64,000 nucleotides of DNA from Marinobacter sp. 1-4A (lineage in GTDB: Bacteria; Pseudomonadota; Gammaproteobacteria; Pseudomonadales; Oleiphilaceae). The DNA is taken from positions 496,001 to 560,000 of the forward strand of contig NZ_VCGY01000002.1 of NCBI RefSeq assembly GCF_016597725.1, written 5' to 3'. A model generated the notes under the pieces. That model was not told the DNA's origin. It was given only the letters and a program-made list of their open reading frames with translations, and ran no database searches. Below, in pieces: positions 9,400 through 18,590 of this stretch. The position numbers and the translations under genes are program-made. Each line of letters starts with the position of its first letter. Within the stretch, counting starts at the first letter, position 1.

Positions 9400-10782
9400 A
9401 TGACCGCACCCACCATCAATGCCCTTGTATCCCCGGAGGGCAGTCTGGAAATACTGTCCAATCACGAAGTTAACCTGCTTAAAGACCGAAGCGAAGGCGG
9501 CCTGTACCGGCTATTCAGGCAGTGTGCTTTGGCGGTTCTGAACACAGGTGTCGTGACCGATGACTGCCAGGACTTGATGGAAGCCCATACGGACTTTGAT
9601 ATACGTCTGATCCCCCAGCCCAGAGGCCTGAAACTGGAGCTAATCAACGCACCTGCACACGCGTTTGTGGACGACGAGATGCTCCGGGCTATCCGTGAAC
9701 ATTTGTTCTCTGTGTTACGGGATATTGTTTACAGCCACTCTACACCCCAGTTTGCCAAGGCTCTGAAGAGCAAAGAGCCGGAAGACCTTACCAACATGGT
9801 GTTCCACATTCTGCGCAACGCCAGAGTGCTGCAGCCGGGCCGACAGCCTGATTTGATTGTTTGCTGGGGCGGGCACTCAATCAGTCACGAGGAATACCAG
9901 TACAGCAAAGAAGTCGGGCACCAGCTTGGCCTGCGAGAGTTGAGCATTTGCACCGGTTGCGGCCCGGGTGCCATGAAAGGCCCCATGAAAGGTGCCACCA
10001 TCGCCCATGCCAAACAACGCATTAAAAACGGCCGCTACATCGGCATTACCGAGCCGGGCATTATCGGTGCTGAAGCGCCCAACCCTATTGTTAATGAACT
10101 GGTGATAATGCCGGATATTGAAAAGCGCTTGGAAGCCTTCGTGCGCTGTGGCCATGGTGTCGTGGTTTTCCCCGGTGGCGTAGGTACTGCAGAGGAAATC
10201 CTTTACCTGCTGGGAATACTGTTGCACCCGGATAACGCCGACCTACCCTTCCCTGTGGTATTTACCGGACGGCCAGAGAACGCCGAATATTTCGAGATGA
10301 TCGATAAGTTCATCCGTAACGCGCTGGGGGATGATGCCGCTAGCAAGTATGAAATCATCATCGACGATCCAGTGCGGGTAGCGCAGGCCATGAAAAAGGG
10401 AATGCACGATGTCGAAACCTTCCGCCGTGCCATGCAGGATGCTTACTATTTTAACTGGATGCTAAAAATCGACCCTGTGTTCCAGCAGCCGTTCGAGCCG
10501 GACCATGAGAGCATGCTTGCATTGGAATTACACCGTGACCAGCCAGTACATCTGATTGCCGCAAATCTGAGAAAGGCATTCAGTGGCATTGTCGCTGGCA
10601 ACGTAAAAGAAGGGGGCATTCGAAAAATTCAGGAAAAAGGACCGTTTGAAATTGCGGGAGATCCAACCCTGATCAAGCCTTTGGAAGCTATGCTGGAGCA
10701 GTTTGTGGCCCAGAACCGTATGAAATTGCCGGGCACATCTGCGTATCGCCCGAGCTACCGGATAGTCAGTACAGCAGCCTGA
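9400..10782 (+). CDS. ppnN: Nucleotide 5'-monophosphate nucleosidase PpnN
   Basis: Cleaves the N-glycosidic bond of purine and pyrimidine nucleoside monophosphates, releasing base plus ribose 5-phosphate; in E. coli it is stimulated by (p)ppGpp. The 460-residue length matches PpnN (YgdH, 454). The LOG/lysine-decarboxylase-like core shows CGPGAMKGPMKGA (about 187-199) and VVFPGGVGTAEEI (about 255-267), the PGGxGTxxE active-site signature. The flanking N- and C-terminal extensions (about 145 and 100 residues) distinguish PpnN from short LOG cytokinin-type enzymes. ATG at 9400 is preceded by CAGGAGC. Convergent with a cytochrome c gene; a 12-bp inverted repeat overlaps its stop codon. Confidence 0.92.
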   Translation: MTAPTINALVSPEGSLEILSNHEVNLLKDRSEGGLYRLFRQCALAVLNTGVVTDDCQDLMEAHTDFDIRLIPQPRGLKLELINAPAHAFVDDEMLRAIREHLFSVLRDIVYSHSTPQFAKALKSKEPEDLTNMVFHILRNARVLQPGRQPDLIVCWGGHSISHEEYQYSKEVGHQLGLRELSICTGCGPGAMKGPMKGATIAHAKQRIKNGRYIGITEPGIIGAEAPNPIVNELVIMPDIEKRLEAFVRCGHGVVVFPGGVGTAEEILYLLGILLHPDNADLPFPVVFTGRPENAEYFEMIDKFIRNALGDDAASKYEIIIDDPVRVAQAMKKGMHDVETFRRAMQDAYYFNWMLKIDPVFQQPFEPDHESMLALELHRDQPVHLIAANLRKAFSGIVAGNVKEGGIRKIQEKGPFEIAGDPTLIKPLEAMLEQFVAQNRMKLPGTSAYRPSYRIVSTAA

Positions 10783-10794
10783 GCTGCTGTACTG
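10767..10794. terminator. Inverted repeat, possible terminator overlapping ppnN stop
   Basis: CAGTACAGCAGC (10767-10778), a four-base loop CTGA, then the perfect complement (10783-10794). The hairpin overlaps the ppnN stop codon and lies just before the end of the convergent cytochrome gene. There is no T-tract on either side, so termination activity is uncertain. Confidence 0.5.
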
Positions 10795-10805
10795 GCAAAT
10801 AGCGC

Positions 10806-11141
10806 TTACTTACCGCCAGCAGGCAGGCTCGCATAGTAAGCCGCCAGATTGGCAATATCTTCATCACTCAATGCTGCAGCCTGACCCTGCATAATGGCAG
10901 CTTGGCCACCGCTGCGCTGCTTGTTTTTGTAGGCCTTGAGTGAAGCTGCCAGATACTGCTCATGCTGGCCAGCCAGATTAGGATACATTGGAATCTGTGC
11001 AACGCCATTCTGGCCGTGGCATGCAGCACAAACGGCCGCTTTTGCCTTACCCGCAGCAGCATCACCAGCAGCGGCAGCTACAGCAGGAACCGCAGCACTC
11101 AGTGTAAAAAGACCTGCAACAACATAGTGTTTAAGTTTCAT
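10806..11141 (-). CDS. Small periplasmic cytochrome c (c5/c553 type)
   Basis: A 111-residue exported monohaem electron carrier. It has a signal peptide ([22 protein letters not shown]), one haem-binding motif CAACH at residues 38-42 and a probable axial methionine in AAIMQGQ (Met84). The pattern [11 protein letters not shown] followed by [17 protein letters not shown] is typical of class I c4/c5/c553-like cytochromes that shuttle electrons to terminal oxidases or denitrification enzymes. Partner not identifiable from the neighbours. It is divergent from the enoyl-CoA hydratase-family gene across 233 bases that hold both promoters and no other recognisable feature. Confidence 0.9.
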   Translation of the reverse strand: MKLKHYVVAGLFTLSAAVPAVAAAAGDAAAGKAKAAVCAACHGQNGVAQIPMYPNLAGQHEQYLAASLKAYKNKQRSGGQAAIMQGQAAALSDEDIANLAAYYASLPAGGK

Positions 11142-11374
11142 TATGATTAACCTCTCATCATCGTTTTAAGTTTTGCAAACCGGTGCTCTAAAACCAAGCG
11201 CTTTGAGCCCGTGAATAACTGGCTGAAACTTATATCACAGCCATACCAGAGCGCAAATGCCATAGATCAATGCAATTGCTTCAAGGTTAGCAATCTTTAA
11301 TTTTGTGCCGGTTAAAAGAACTATACGAACATAGATTGTAGCAGAGACTATTTTATCGTCCGGAGACCCTATTA

Positions 11375-12481
11375 ATGTCTGTAGAGGTTCAAGAACTCCC
11401 ATGCCGCGAAGGCCATGTCGGCTTATTGACACTGAATAAACCGTCTACGCTGAACGCTCTCACCGAAGATATGATCGTCACTATCCGGAGCAGCCTAGAG
11501 CGCTGGGTTGACGACGATCGTATTTGTATCATAGTGATACGCGGCACCGGAGCAAAAAGTTTCTGCGCTGGCGGGGATATTCAGCTTTTGTACCGCTCAT
11601 TAACGGGAGCGGAAGAGCCCGAAGCTGCTTTCAGTGTTTTCCGGCACGAGTATGAACTGGATTATACCCTGCACAGGTTTCCCAAGCCGGTTGTGGGTAT
11701 TGGACACGGTATTATTATGGGCGGCGGCCTAGGTCTGTTTTCCGCTTGTCGTTATCGACTGCTTACGCCAGACGCCACTCTGGCCATGCCGGAGATATCC
11801 ATAGGGCTGTTTCCAGACGTTGGTGCCAGCTGGTTCCTGAATCGCCTGCCGGGGCGTCTTGGTTTGTTTATGGGCCTTACCGGCGCACGCCTGAACGTGA
11901 CTGACGCACTGCGTGTCGGACTCGCGGATATGGCCTTACCAACCAGTGATCATCAACGCCTGCTTCAAAGCCTACAGGAAGAGGCTTGGAGCGGCCGTGT
12001 CGCCAGCGATGACAGCCGCCTGACCAACTTATTGAGCAAATTTGAAACCCCCGATTACCCGGCTCTGCCCCCCAGTTATTTGGAATTACACGAACGGGAT
12101 ATTGCAAGGCTGTGCGCTGGCACCCGCTTACCGGAGATTATCGACCAGTTGCTGACTGCCCGTGTCGACTCCGAATGGTGGCAGGCCTGCATGAAAACAC
12201 TAAAAGGGGGTTGCCCGGTATCTGCGTGGCTTGTCTGGCATCAGCTTAAAAAAGCCCAGCAGATGACACTGAAAGACGTATTCCGGATGGAATTGGCCAT
12301 GGTGTGGGAATGCTTGCGCAGGCCCGATCTGGCAGAGGGCATAAGAGCCAGACTGATAGACCGCGACCAGAACCCGCAGTGGTCTTATGAGGGCATCAAA
12401 GAAGTGCCCCAGTCAGTTGTCGACACCCACTTCTTACCCGTATGGGACGATGAAACAGACCCCATGCAGCTTGGGAAGTAG
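11375..12481 (+). CDS. Enoyl-CoA hydratase/isomerase family, 3-hydroxyisobutyryl-CoA hydrolase-like
   Basis: A 368-residue crotonase-fold enzyme. The length (longer than the usual 260 of hydratases), the oxyanion-hole segments FCAGGDI and GIIMGGGLGLFSAC and the downstream PEISIGLFPDVGASWFLNRLPG match 3-hydroxyisobutyryl-CoA hydrolases, which hydrolyse an intermediate of valine breakdown; Glu in PEISIG and Asp in FPDVG are the catalytic acidic positions of that group. No other valine-pathway genes are adjacent, so the physiological substrate is inferred from the family. ATG at 11375 has weak ribosome-site potential. The gene ends 17 bases before the end of the convergent ankyrin gene. Confidence 0.82.
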   Translation: MSVEVQELPCREGHVGLLTLNKPSTLNALTEDMIVTIRSSLERWVDDDRICIIVIRGTGAKSFCAGGDIQLLYRSLTGAEEPEAAFSVFRHEYELDYTLHRFPKPVVGIGHGIIMGGGLGLFSACRYRLLTPDATLAMPEISIGLFPDVGASWFLNRLPGRLGLFMGLTGARLNVTDALRVGLADMALPTSDHQRLLQSLQEEAWSGRVASDDSRLTNLLSKFETPDYPALPPSYLELHERDIARLCAGTRLPEIIDQLLTARVDSEWWQACMKTLKGGCPVSAWLVWHQLKKAQQMTLKDVFRMELAMVWECLRRPDLAEGIRARLIDRDQNPQWSYEGIKEVPQSVVDTHFLPVWDDETDPMQLGK

Positions 12482-12498
12482 GGGCCCACTCAAGCGCT

Positions 12499-13206
12499 TT
12501 AAAGCTCAGCCCCAGCCTGCACCAACAGCATCTCCAAATCTTGGTGATTGCGGGTGCGGGCAACATCAAGCGCTGTGGCCCCACTCTCAGCGCGGTAGTT
12601 TACATCAGCACCAGCTGCTAAAAGCATTTCTGCGGTTAGCAGGTCGCCGGTAGACACTACCTTCATGAGCAGTGATTCGCCGTTTTGACTGACATTGACG
12701 TTGGCTCCGGCCGCCAGCAAAATCTTCACCACCGACAACTGACCTTTCTCCGCCGCACGCATAACCGGTGTATAGCCCTGAAGGTCGGTAGCATTCACTT
12801 TAGCGCCCGCATGCAACAGCAGGCGCGCGAGCCGACGATCTCCCTGCTCCGAGGCCACCATCAGCGGGGTAACCTGATCGCTCTCTGCAAGGTCCGGGCT
12901 TGCCCCCTGACTGAGCAAATACCACACAACCCGATCCGCCTTTGCTCGCACAGCAGCCATTAGCGGTGTGCCGTTACCCGTAAGCGTATTCAGGGGCGCA
13001 CCTGATTCCGTCAGTTTGCTAACAGCATCAACATCACCTTGCGCCGCCGCACGATAGAGATCCGAGCCCGACGTGCTGTCGACCTGCGGATGCAAGTTGG
13101 CAGGCGCTTCTTTGGAAGCACACCCACTAACCAACGTAACGCTGGCGGCGAGCAGTAGGGTGGATAACAGGATCGAAAAATGGGAGAAGCCGGTTCCCTT
13201 GGCCAT
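12499..13206 (-). CDS. Ankyrin-repeat lipoprotein
   Basis: A 235-residue predicted lipoprotein: a hydrophobic signal segment ends in the lipobox LVSG-Cys29. The rest is a run of ankyrin repeats (for example GDVDAVSKLTESGAPLN, TPLMVASEQGDRRLARLLL, TPVMRAAEKGQLSVVKILL, TALDVARTRNHQDLEMLL), about five or six of roughly 33 residues. The fold implies protein binding at the periplasmic face of the inner or outer membrane; the residue after Cys29 is Ala, so by the +2 rule outer-membrane sorting is likely. Partner unknown. It is the last gene of a probable run DUF2237-tmcA-ankyrin, 70 bases after tmcA. Confidence 0.88.
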   Translation of the reverse strand: MAKGTGFSHFSILLSTLLLAASVTLVSGCASKEAPANLHPQVDSTSGSDLYRAAAQGDVDAVSKLTESGAPLNTLTGNGTPLMAAVRAKADRVVWYLLSQGASPDLAESDQVTPLMVASEQGDRRLARLLLHAGAKVNATDLQGYTPVMRAAEKGQLSVVKILLAAGANVNVSQNGESLLMKVVSTGDLLTAEMLLAAGADVNYRAESGATALDVARTRNHQDLEMLLVQAGAEL

Positions 13207-13276
13207 ATCAAGAAGTCTCAGTCAGTTAGGTGTGATCTATTCTGAGCAGGTGTGCACAATAATTAAATCGAGCGCG

Positions 13277-15439
13277 TCACACCTTTGGCCCCTTCTGCAT
13301 AAGTTCACGGATGACAGCGCGCAACTGATCTTCCCCGTCCCGCTGCCCCGAACATAAGCCTTCACTTTGCAAATCCGACCAAGGCCAGCCCTGCAACACA
13401 GCCCGACACCAAATAGCCGCACGTCCGTGCGCACGAAGCCACTTCATAAACCCTGAAGCCATGCTCAATTCACGCAACACCGGCAACATTAGCCGGAAGC
13501 CTCTGTGGCCGTCACCAAAGTTCTTCATGTCCTGAATATCTGAAGCATCCGGCCGGTAACATGAAGGCAGCTCAGCGGCTAACCCGGCCAGCAGCTTTGG
13601 CTCCAAATCCTTCCAATTCAATGGCACCAGCGTGAGCCAGTGCCGCGCCAGCCGAGCCCGCAATTGCTGAACAAGGGCCGAGGCCTCATCACTGTGGGCA
13701 CTCATCATCTGCAAGGGGTACTCGCCACTGGTCGCCTCTTGCTGCAATCCAATGCGTACAAACTCCAATCCACACGATGCCCAGAAGGCGAACAGGTCGG
13801 CACTGCCGCCAAAGCTGGTGCCAGTGAAATCCAAGCCCTCTTGTTTTGCACACTCAGCCGCTGCAGCAACCAGACGATTCCCAATCCCGAGGCGCCTTGC
13901 CTGAGCTGAAACAGCAACACGAACAATCCGCAAACCACGCAAGCGAGCCGCTTCCGGAAACCCGCTGTGGTTGGCCAAAGACTGGGGCAGAAGGTGCCCA
14001 CGAATGCGTCGCTTGCCACTGGCCACTTGTTCTGCCAGATCTTTACTCAAACCACCTTCTACTGCACCCCAAAGCACACCCACCGTCTTACCGTTCACAA
14101 GAGCGCGCCAGCTTCTAGCGGCGGAATCGTCCAGCCATTGCCTAAGATCTGCGGGCGTGGTTCGGTAGTGGGCGTCTACCAGCAATCCAAAGGCATTGGT
14201 CAACTCAGCCTCCGAGGCCAGAGCAGGCTGCCAGGGTTCAATCACCACTTTGCTAGCCACCGCGTCCGATAAATCTACCGCTGGGTCATGCTCGGCAGAA
14301 AGCAGAAACAGCTCCGATATCAGCGCCTCCAGCGGATCACCCTCGCCCCAGCGCACGGGCTTGGACAGCGTTTGCGCCTGCCACTGGGGTGTTGTCTCAT
14401 CGAGAATCCGGCGAAAGCGAATAGCAAACCCACGCCCAGCGCCTTCATAGCCATGAACCGTTGAGGCAAAGGCGACCCGCGGCCACCCCAAAAGAACCCG
14501 CTTTAACAAGGAGACTGGAATAGCTGCCGCCTCATCCACCAGTACCACTTCAGCTTCCGGCCTGTGCTTTAACAAATCGCGGACCGGTAAAAAGCGTATC
14601 CGGGCGCCAGACACAGTGTCTATCCGGTTATCCTCAGCTCTTACAACATCGGTACCAAGGCTTTCCAGCGCGTGGGCAAACAGCGCAGTCACATTATCCC
14701 GTGCGGGCGCAGTCACTAACACCTGCCGACGCCCTTGCTGCAGCAGTTGCGCCGCTGCCATACCAAGAGCCGCCGATTTACCGCGCCCACGATCTGCGGT
14801 AACCACCAATGGCCGACGCCGACGCCCCAACCCAAAAGCTACAAGCTTATTAATCAACGCTTGCTGGTCCGGCGTTGTAGTCACTCGGAATGCCGAAGCT
14901 GGCTCAGGCAGCACGGGAAGAATTACTGTCCCCGGCGCGCCGGACTGCACCCGTATCACCGAAGGATCTAGCGCAAGAATGCGCGCCATACGCTCGGCAA
15001 AAGGATGAGACTGATCATGGTCCAAGCCGGTTCTGGAATAATCCGGGTCAGCAAAACTCCCCCACTCCTCCAGCGATGGCATTAACCAAAACAGTAACCC
15101 ACCGGCTTTCAACGTGCCCGACAGCGCTGCAAACGCATCCGGCGGATTCCCCTGCCAACCATCCCATACAATGACCGACGTTTCCTGACCCAGCCACTGC
15201 CGTGCCTGATTAGCCTTAATGCTGACCAAACGGTTATCGGGCGCGTCATCTGCGTCCCCGATCCAGAGCCCATCTTTCATCAGCTCCAGTGCTGGCAACA
15301 GGGCTTGCAGCCACTGCCTAGAAAGCTCACGGGCGCCTTCCAGCAATACCAGCCGCCGCTGCCCGGCAGCTAAAAGGTCAGATTGCAGCGAGCGCCAAGC
15401 TTCCGTATCCAGCAAGGGGGCCAAGGTGTCGGGATTCAT
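13277..15439 (-). CDS. tmcA: tRNA(Met) cytidine acetyltransferase TmcA
   Basis: Forms N4-acetylcytidine at the wobble base of elongator tRNA-Met using acetyl-CoA and ATP. The 720-residue protein has the TmcA layout: an N-terminal DUF1726-like region, an RNA-helicase module with Walker A ADRGRGKSAALG (Lys221) and Walker B VVLVDEAAAIP, a GNAT acetyltransferase domain (IVRVAVSAQARRLGIGNRLV, roughly 500-520) and a C-terminal tRNA-binding tail. The start overlaps the DUF2237 stop by one base (TAATG), suggesting translational coupling. Identification is firm because the helicase-GNAT fusion is diagnostic. Confidence 0.94.
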   Translation of the reverse strand: MNPDTLAPLLDTEAWRSLQSDLLAAGQRRLVLLEGARELSRQWLQALLPALELMKDGLWIGDADDAPDNRLVSIKANQARQWLGQETSVIVWDGWQGNPPDAFAALSGTLKAGGLLFWLMPSLEEWGSFADPDYSRTGLDHDQSHPFAERMARILALDPSVIRVQSGAPGTVILPVLPEPASAFRVTTTPDQQALINKLVAFGLGRRRRPLVVTADRGRGKSAALGMAAAQLLQQGRRQVLVTAPARDNVTALFAHALESLGTDVVRAEDNRIDTVSGARIRFLPVRDLLKHRPEAEVVLVDEAAAIPVSLLKRVLLGWPRVAFASTVHGYEGAGRGFAIRFRRILDETTPQWQAQTLSKPVRWGEGDPLEALISELFLLSAEHDPAVDLSDAVASKVVIEPWQPALASEAELTNAFGLLVDAHYRTTPADLRQWLDDSAARSWRALVNGKTVGVLWGAVEGGLSKDLAEQVASGKRRIRGHLLPQSLANHSGFPEAARLRGLRIVRVAVSAQARRLGIGNRLVAAAAECAKQEGLDFTGTSFGGSADLFAFWASCGLEFVRIGLQQEATSGEYPLQMMSAHSDEASALVQQLRARLARHWLTLVPLNWKDLEPKLLAGLAAELPSCYRPDASDIQDMKNFGDGHRGFRLMLPVLRELSMASGFMKWLRAHGRAAIWCRAVLQGWPWSDLQSEGLCSGQRDGEDQLRAVIRELMQKGPKV

Positions 15440-15816
15440 TAGCTAAGGTCAATTCCGTGGGACTTCAAATCACCCAGAGCACAGTGTTCCAGCGCCCCCT
15501 GGTGGGTCGCACGCAACCGCACTCTTGGCGCCTTACCCGCCTCAAAAGCCTCATGCCAACGGGCCGCACATAGACACCAGCCGTCTCCAGCTTTTAACCC
15601 CGGAAATCCGAAGGCGGGCACGGGCGTGCTCAAATCATTCCCACGAGCTTTGGAAAATTCCAGAAACTCATCGGTCATGACAACGCATACGGTGTGAGAA
15701 CCATGATCATCTGGCCCAGTATTGCAGCAGCCATCCCGGTAAAAGCCGGTTTCCGGATCAGTGCTACAGGTTTCCAGCTTTTCACCAAGTACGTTAATTG
15801 ATTCTTCCATTTGCAT
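15439..15816 (-). CDS. DUF2237 family protein
   Basis: A 125-residue soluble protein of the DUF2237 family, function unknown. Conserved features seen are NVLGEKLETCSTDPETGFYRDGCC near the N terminus (here interrupted for brevity at Cys17, Cys29-Cys30), a TVCVVMTDEFLEFSK segment and a WCLCAARW block, a cysteine- and tryptophan-rich set typical of the family. A second in-frame ATG two codons later could also start it. It ends in a one-base overlap with the tmcA start, so it probably belongs to the same transcript. Upstream of it lies repeat copy A and the divergent helicase gene. Confidence 0.85.
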   Translation of the reverse strand: MQMEESINVLGEKLETCSTDPETGFYRDGCCNTGPDDHGSHTVCVVMTDEFLEFSKARGNDLSTPVPAFGFPGLKAGDGWCLCAARWHEAFEAGKAPRVRLRATHQGALEHCALGDLKSHGIDLS

Positions 15817-15843
15817 ATTCGTCTCCTATAACTGTCGAGGTAA

Positions 15844-16033
15844 GAAGCAGAGCGGGGCCCTTTCCAAAATCGTGCGGAGCCATGGGTGAAGAGCGAAAAG
15901 CTCTTCACGGGCTGGCCATGGACGGCCAACCCCGGACTCTCACTGCGACGCAGGAGCATAAGCAGTGAGAGGCGGAGCCGAGCGTACAGGGAAGTATTCA
16001 CAGCGTATTTTGGAAAGGGCCCCGCTCTGCTTC
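15844..16033. repeat. Dispersed palindromic element, copy A (expanded)
   Basis: Perfect 27-bp inverted arms at 15844-15870 and 16007-16033 (left arm begins GAAGCAGAGCGGGG and ends TTTCCAAAAT). The 136-base interior begins CGTGCGGAGCCATG and ends GCGGAGCCGAGCG...GTATTCACAGCGT like copies B and C, but about 80 bases of extra sequence sit in the middle. Those contain a 9-bp hairpin (GTGAAGAGC/GCTCTTCAC at 15886-15908), a CTGGCCATGGACGGCCAAC stem and a 10-bp hairpin (CTCTCACTGC/GCAGTGAGAG near 15938-15971). It lies in the 323-base gap between divergent DUF2237 and helicase genes. Confidence 0.95.
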
Positions 16034-16139
16034 CTCGCACCCAACTAGAACGATGGGTGGAGAATGGTAAACCCACATGTTGCCAGCAATTATGCGGCAC
16101 AGGTACCCGCGCTACCAGTTGGCCAGTACAATAGCACCT

Positions 16140-18419
16140 ATGCCAACAAACACCCCTGAATCCTCTGCCTTAGATCTGCCTGACTTTCTCACCGATGAAC
16201 AACGGGAGATTATTACCGCTGGCTACGAGCACTCGGTAATTACCGCAGTGGCAGGTAGCGGTAAAACCTCCACCCTTGCCTGGCGCATCCGCTATTTGCT
16301 GCAGCAAGGGCACGACCCTGCGCGCATTCTGGTGCTTATGTTTAACCGCAGCGCCCGCATAGATTTTGAGCGTAAGCTACAAGAAGTGTGTGACCAAAGC
16401 GGCTTGGCGCTCCCGGAAATCCGAACCTACCATGCCATGGGGCTGCGGCTATATAAGCGATTTGTGCGTGAAGGCTACCTACCGGGCTTCTCTGAAAAAA
16501 TCCTGACCGAGCAGGAAATCAGTTTTCAAGCCTGGCTGTTAACACGGCGACTGGCGCCGGAGGACTTGGCGGACGAAATAAGGCGAAACAAGAAAGATTT
16601 TGTAGAGACAGCAACCGGATTTATCGACATGGTGAAAACCACCCTGTCACCGGCCGAGGTAGTATTTGAAGATCTGGGCTACTCAGAAAAGCACCGATAC
16701 CTGATTGACCTGTTCCACAGCTTCGAGCAATGGCGCAAAACGCAAAGCCGTATCAGCTTTGCCGATATGCTCTACGAACCGGTGATGGCGATTCATCAGA
16801 ACCCTCCCTTGCAACGGCTGGTGGGCAATAAGATGGATCTGATTCTAGTGGACGAATACCAAGACACCAACGAGATTCAGCATTTGCTGCTGCGCTATGT
16901 AGCGGGCGATCGCGCCCGGGTAACGGTAGTGGGTGACCCCGACCAAACCATCTACGAATTTCGGGGCGCAAAGCCCGAATTTATTCTGAAACGCTTTAGC
17001 GACGAGTTTGAGAGCCCTCTGGAACAGACCCTAAGTTTCACCTTCCGCTATGGTCACCGAGTGGCGCTGCTTGCCAATCATCTGATTTGCCATAACACCG
17101 GTCGCAAGGACGTTTTGTGCCACTCCCACCCATCCACTCCTGCCACAGACATCACCCTACACCGGGCCGGGAACGACGCCGATGCGGTGCTACAGATTCT
17201 GGGTCAGGATGCGGCAGACACCTTGGCGCAAACCGCAATTCTTTTCCGGGTTTGGAGCCAGAGCGTTCCCATTGAATTAAAACTGCTGGCCCGGCAGATC
17301 CCCTATCGCATTGATGCTGGCAAGGGGGCGCTGTTCAGCCGGGAAGTGCAGGCCATCACAGCATTATTAAAGGTGGTTTCCGGAACGCTTGAGAAACTGC
17401 CCGAGGAAGACAGGCTAGAGCTGGCCCGCCAGCTTTTGCGCTTTCCCCATGTGGGCCTCAAAGAACCGGAGCTGGAGCAGCTAGCGCAATTTCTTGCCGG
17501 GTTTTCCAATGGCTGGCACGAACGATTGCTGGCGCTGGATTACAATGCACTGGCGCCCATGGCAGCACGTAAACTGCGTAAGCTGGGCGAAGTGCTGGAC
17601 AAGCTGCGCGGCTACTCCGGTCCCGTTGCCGGTTTGATCACAGTGTATGCAGAGCATACGGATCTGTACGAAGGCGTTCGCAGTCTCGCACTCACCCATG
17701 AAAGCGCTGAGGAACGCATAGATACCATTCACGGCTTCCGCGACTATCTCAAAGGCCTCGATGTGGACGCCACGGGAGCTCTCGCACACCTCAAAGCGCT
17801 ACGCCAACAGGCCAATGAAAAACAGGCGGGCGGAGGTGTATTGCTGTCAACCATTCACCGCACCAAGGGGCTGGAATGGCAAAGGGTGATCATACCCGGA
17901 TTACAAGAGAAGTACCTACCCCACAGCCCCCGACCTCAAGATGATGCCCGTGCCACTCTGGAAAGCGAGCGACGGCTCTTGTACGTTGCCATAACCCGCA
18001 CCCGGCAAACACTGCATTTGATCTCCCGGCCAGTAAGTACACAGCCGCATCTGGATGGCGATCAAGGCCCGAGCCGGTTCGTGGAGGAGTTCTGTTTCGA
18101 GTTGGCTAACGAGTTCGGGCGCTGGCTTGATGAGCGGACACCGGAGACCAACCCTGTACTGAAGCTGCAAGCGCCCCTAACGCCAGTCAGCTCACGTTAC
18201 GCATCGCAGGAGGGCATCACCCTTGAAGGCAAAGCCCAAGCCAGTGCTACAAGTACATCGCCGTTGTGGCACCAACCGCGCCTCACCCACTCCATTTTTG
18301 GTGCTGGCACTGTGGTTTCGGAAGATGAGAGCTCCTTCGAAGTGCATTTTGCCAGTGGCGAAAAAATGAATTTCAGCAAAAAAAGCGCACACCTCTATTT
18401 TAGTATTCCGCTTTCATAA
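16140..18419 (+). CDS. UvrD/Rep-family ATP-dependent DNA helicase
   Basis: A second superfamily 1A helicase, 759 residues from ATG at 16140. It shows motif I AVAGSGKTST (about 36-45), motif II LVDEYQDTNE, motif III VVGDPDQTIYEFRGA, and the C-terminal STIHRTKGLEWQRV and YVAITRTRQTLHL motifs V and VI. It diverges from UvrD at 1-1565: the Q motif is LTDEQREII and the C-terminal tail carries a FGAGTVVSEDESSFEVHFASG segment like the UvrD C-terminal Tudor-like domain that contacts RNA polymerase. The usual Rep/UvrD A-A-G-A-G-S-G loop is A-V-A-G-S-G here. Exact role (replication restart or repair) is not deducible. No good ribosome site is visible; an upstream in-frame TTG at 16077 would add 21 residues overlapping no other gene. 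Confidence 0.88.
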   Translation: MPTNTPESSALDLPDFLTDEQREIITAGYEHSVITAVAGSGKTSTLAWRIRYLLQQGHDPARILVLMFNRSARIDFERKLQEVCDQSGLALPEIRTYHAMGLRLYKRFVREGYLPGFSEKILTEQEISFQAWLLTRRLAPEDLADEIRRNKKDFVETATGFIDMVKTTLSPAEVVFEDLGYSEKHRYLIDLFHSFEQWRKTQSRISFADMLYEPVMAIHQNPPLQRLVGNKMDLILVDEYQDTNEIQHLLLRYVAGDRARVTVVGDPDQTIYEFRGAKPEFILKRFSDEFESPLEQTLSFTFRYGHRVALLANHLICHNTGRKDVLCHSHPSTPATDITLHRAGNDADAVLQILGQDAADTLAQTAILFRVWSQSVPIELKLLARQIPYRIDAGKGALFSREVQAITALLKVVSGTLEKLPEEDRLELARQLLRFPHVGLKEPELEQLAQFLAGFSNGWHERLLALDYNALAPMAARKLRKLGEVLDKLRGYSGPVAGLITVYAEHTDLYEGVRSLALTHESAEERIDTIHGFRDYLKGLDVDATGALAHLKALRQQANEKQAGGGVLLSTIHRTKGLEWQRVIIPGLQEKYLPHSPRPQDDARATLESERRLLYVAITRTRQTLHLISRPVSTQPHLDGDQGPSRFVEEFCFELANEFGRWLDERTPETNPVLKLQAPLTPVSSRYASQEGITLEGKAQASATSTSPLWHQPRLTHSIFGAGTVVSEDESSFEVHFASGEKMNFSKKSAHLYFSIPLS

Positions 18420-18590
18420 TCGCACTGTTGCAGTGCCTCCCTTGGCGATCTACACGTACATTTCCTAATGTAACCGTAAGTACTCTATCTTTGTTTTTTG
18501 TAACTCTTTAGCTTAGATTGAAACCGACTGTGCATTCCGATCGTTTAAGTCACTCAGCAACCTAAATACAAGTTCAACTGGAGGTTCTGC

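Noticed and set aside
15844-16033. Repeat copy A as a Rho-independent terminator
   Set aside because: It lies between two divergent genes, upstream of both, so there is nothing for it to terminate; the long core with conserved sequence is also unlike a terminator.
18469-18504. Two TGTAAC words 30 bases apart upstream of the OmpA gene as a defined ECF-sigma promoter
   Set aside because: The matching -10 parts do not agree with a known consensus; recorded only as an observation in the gene entry.
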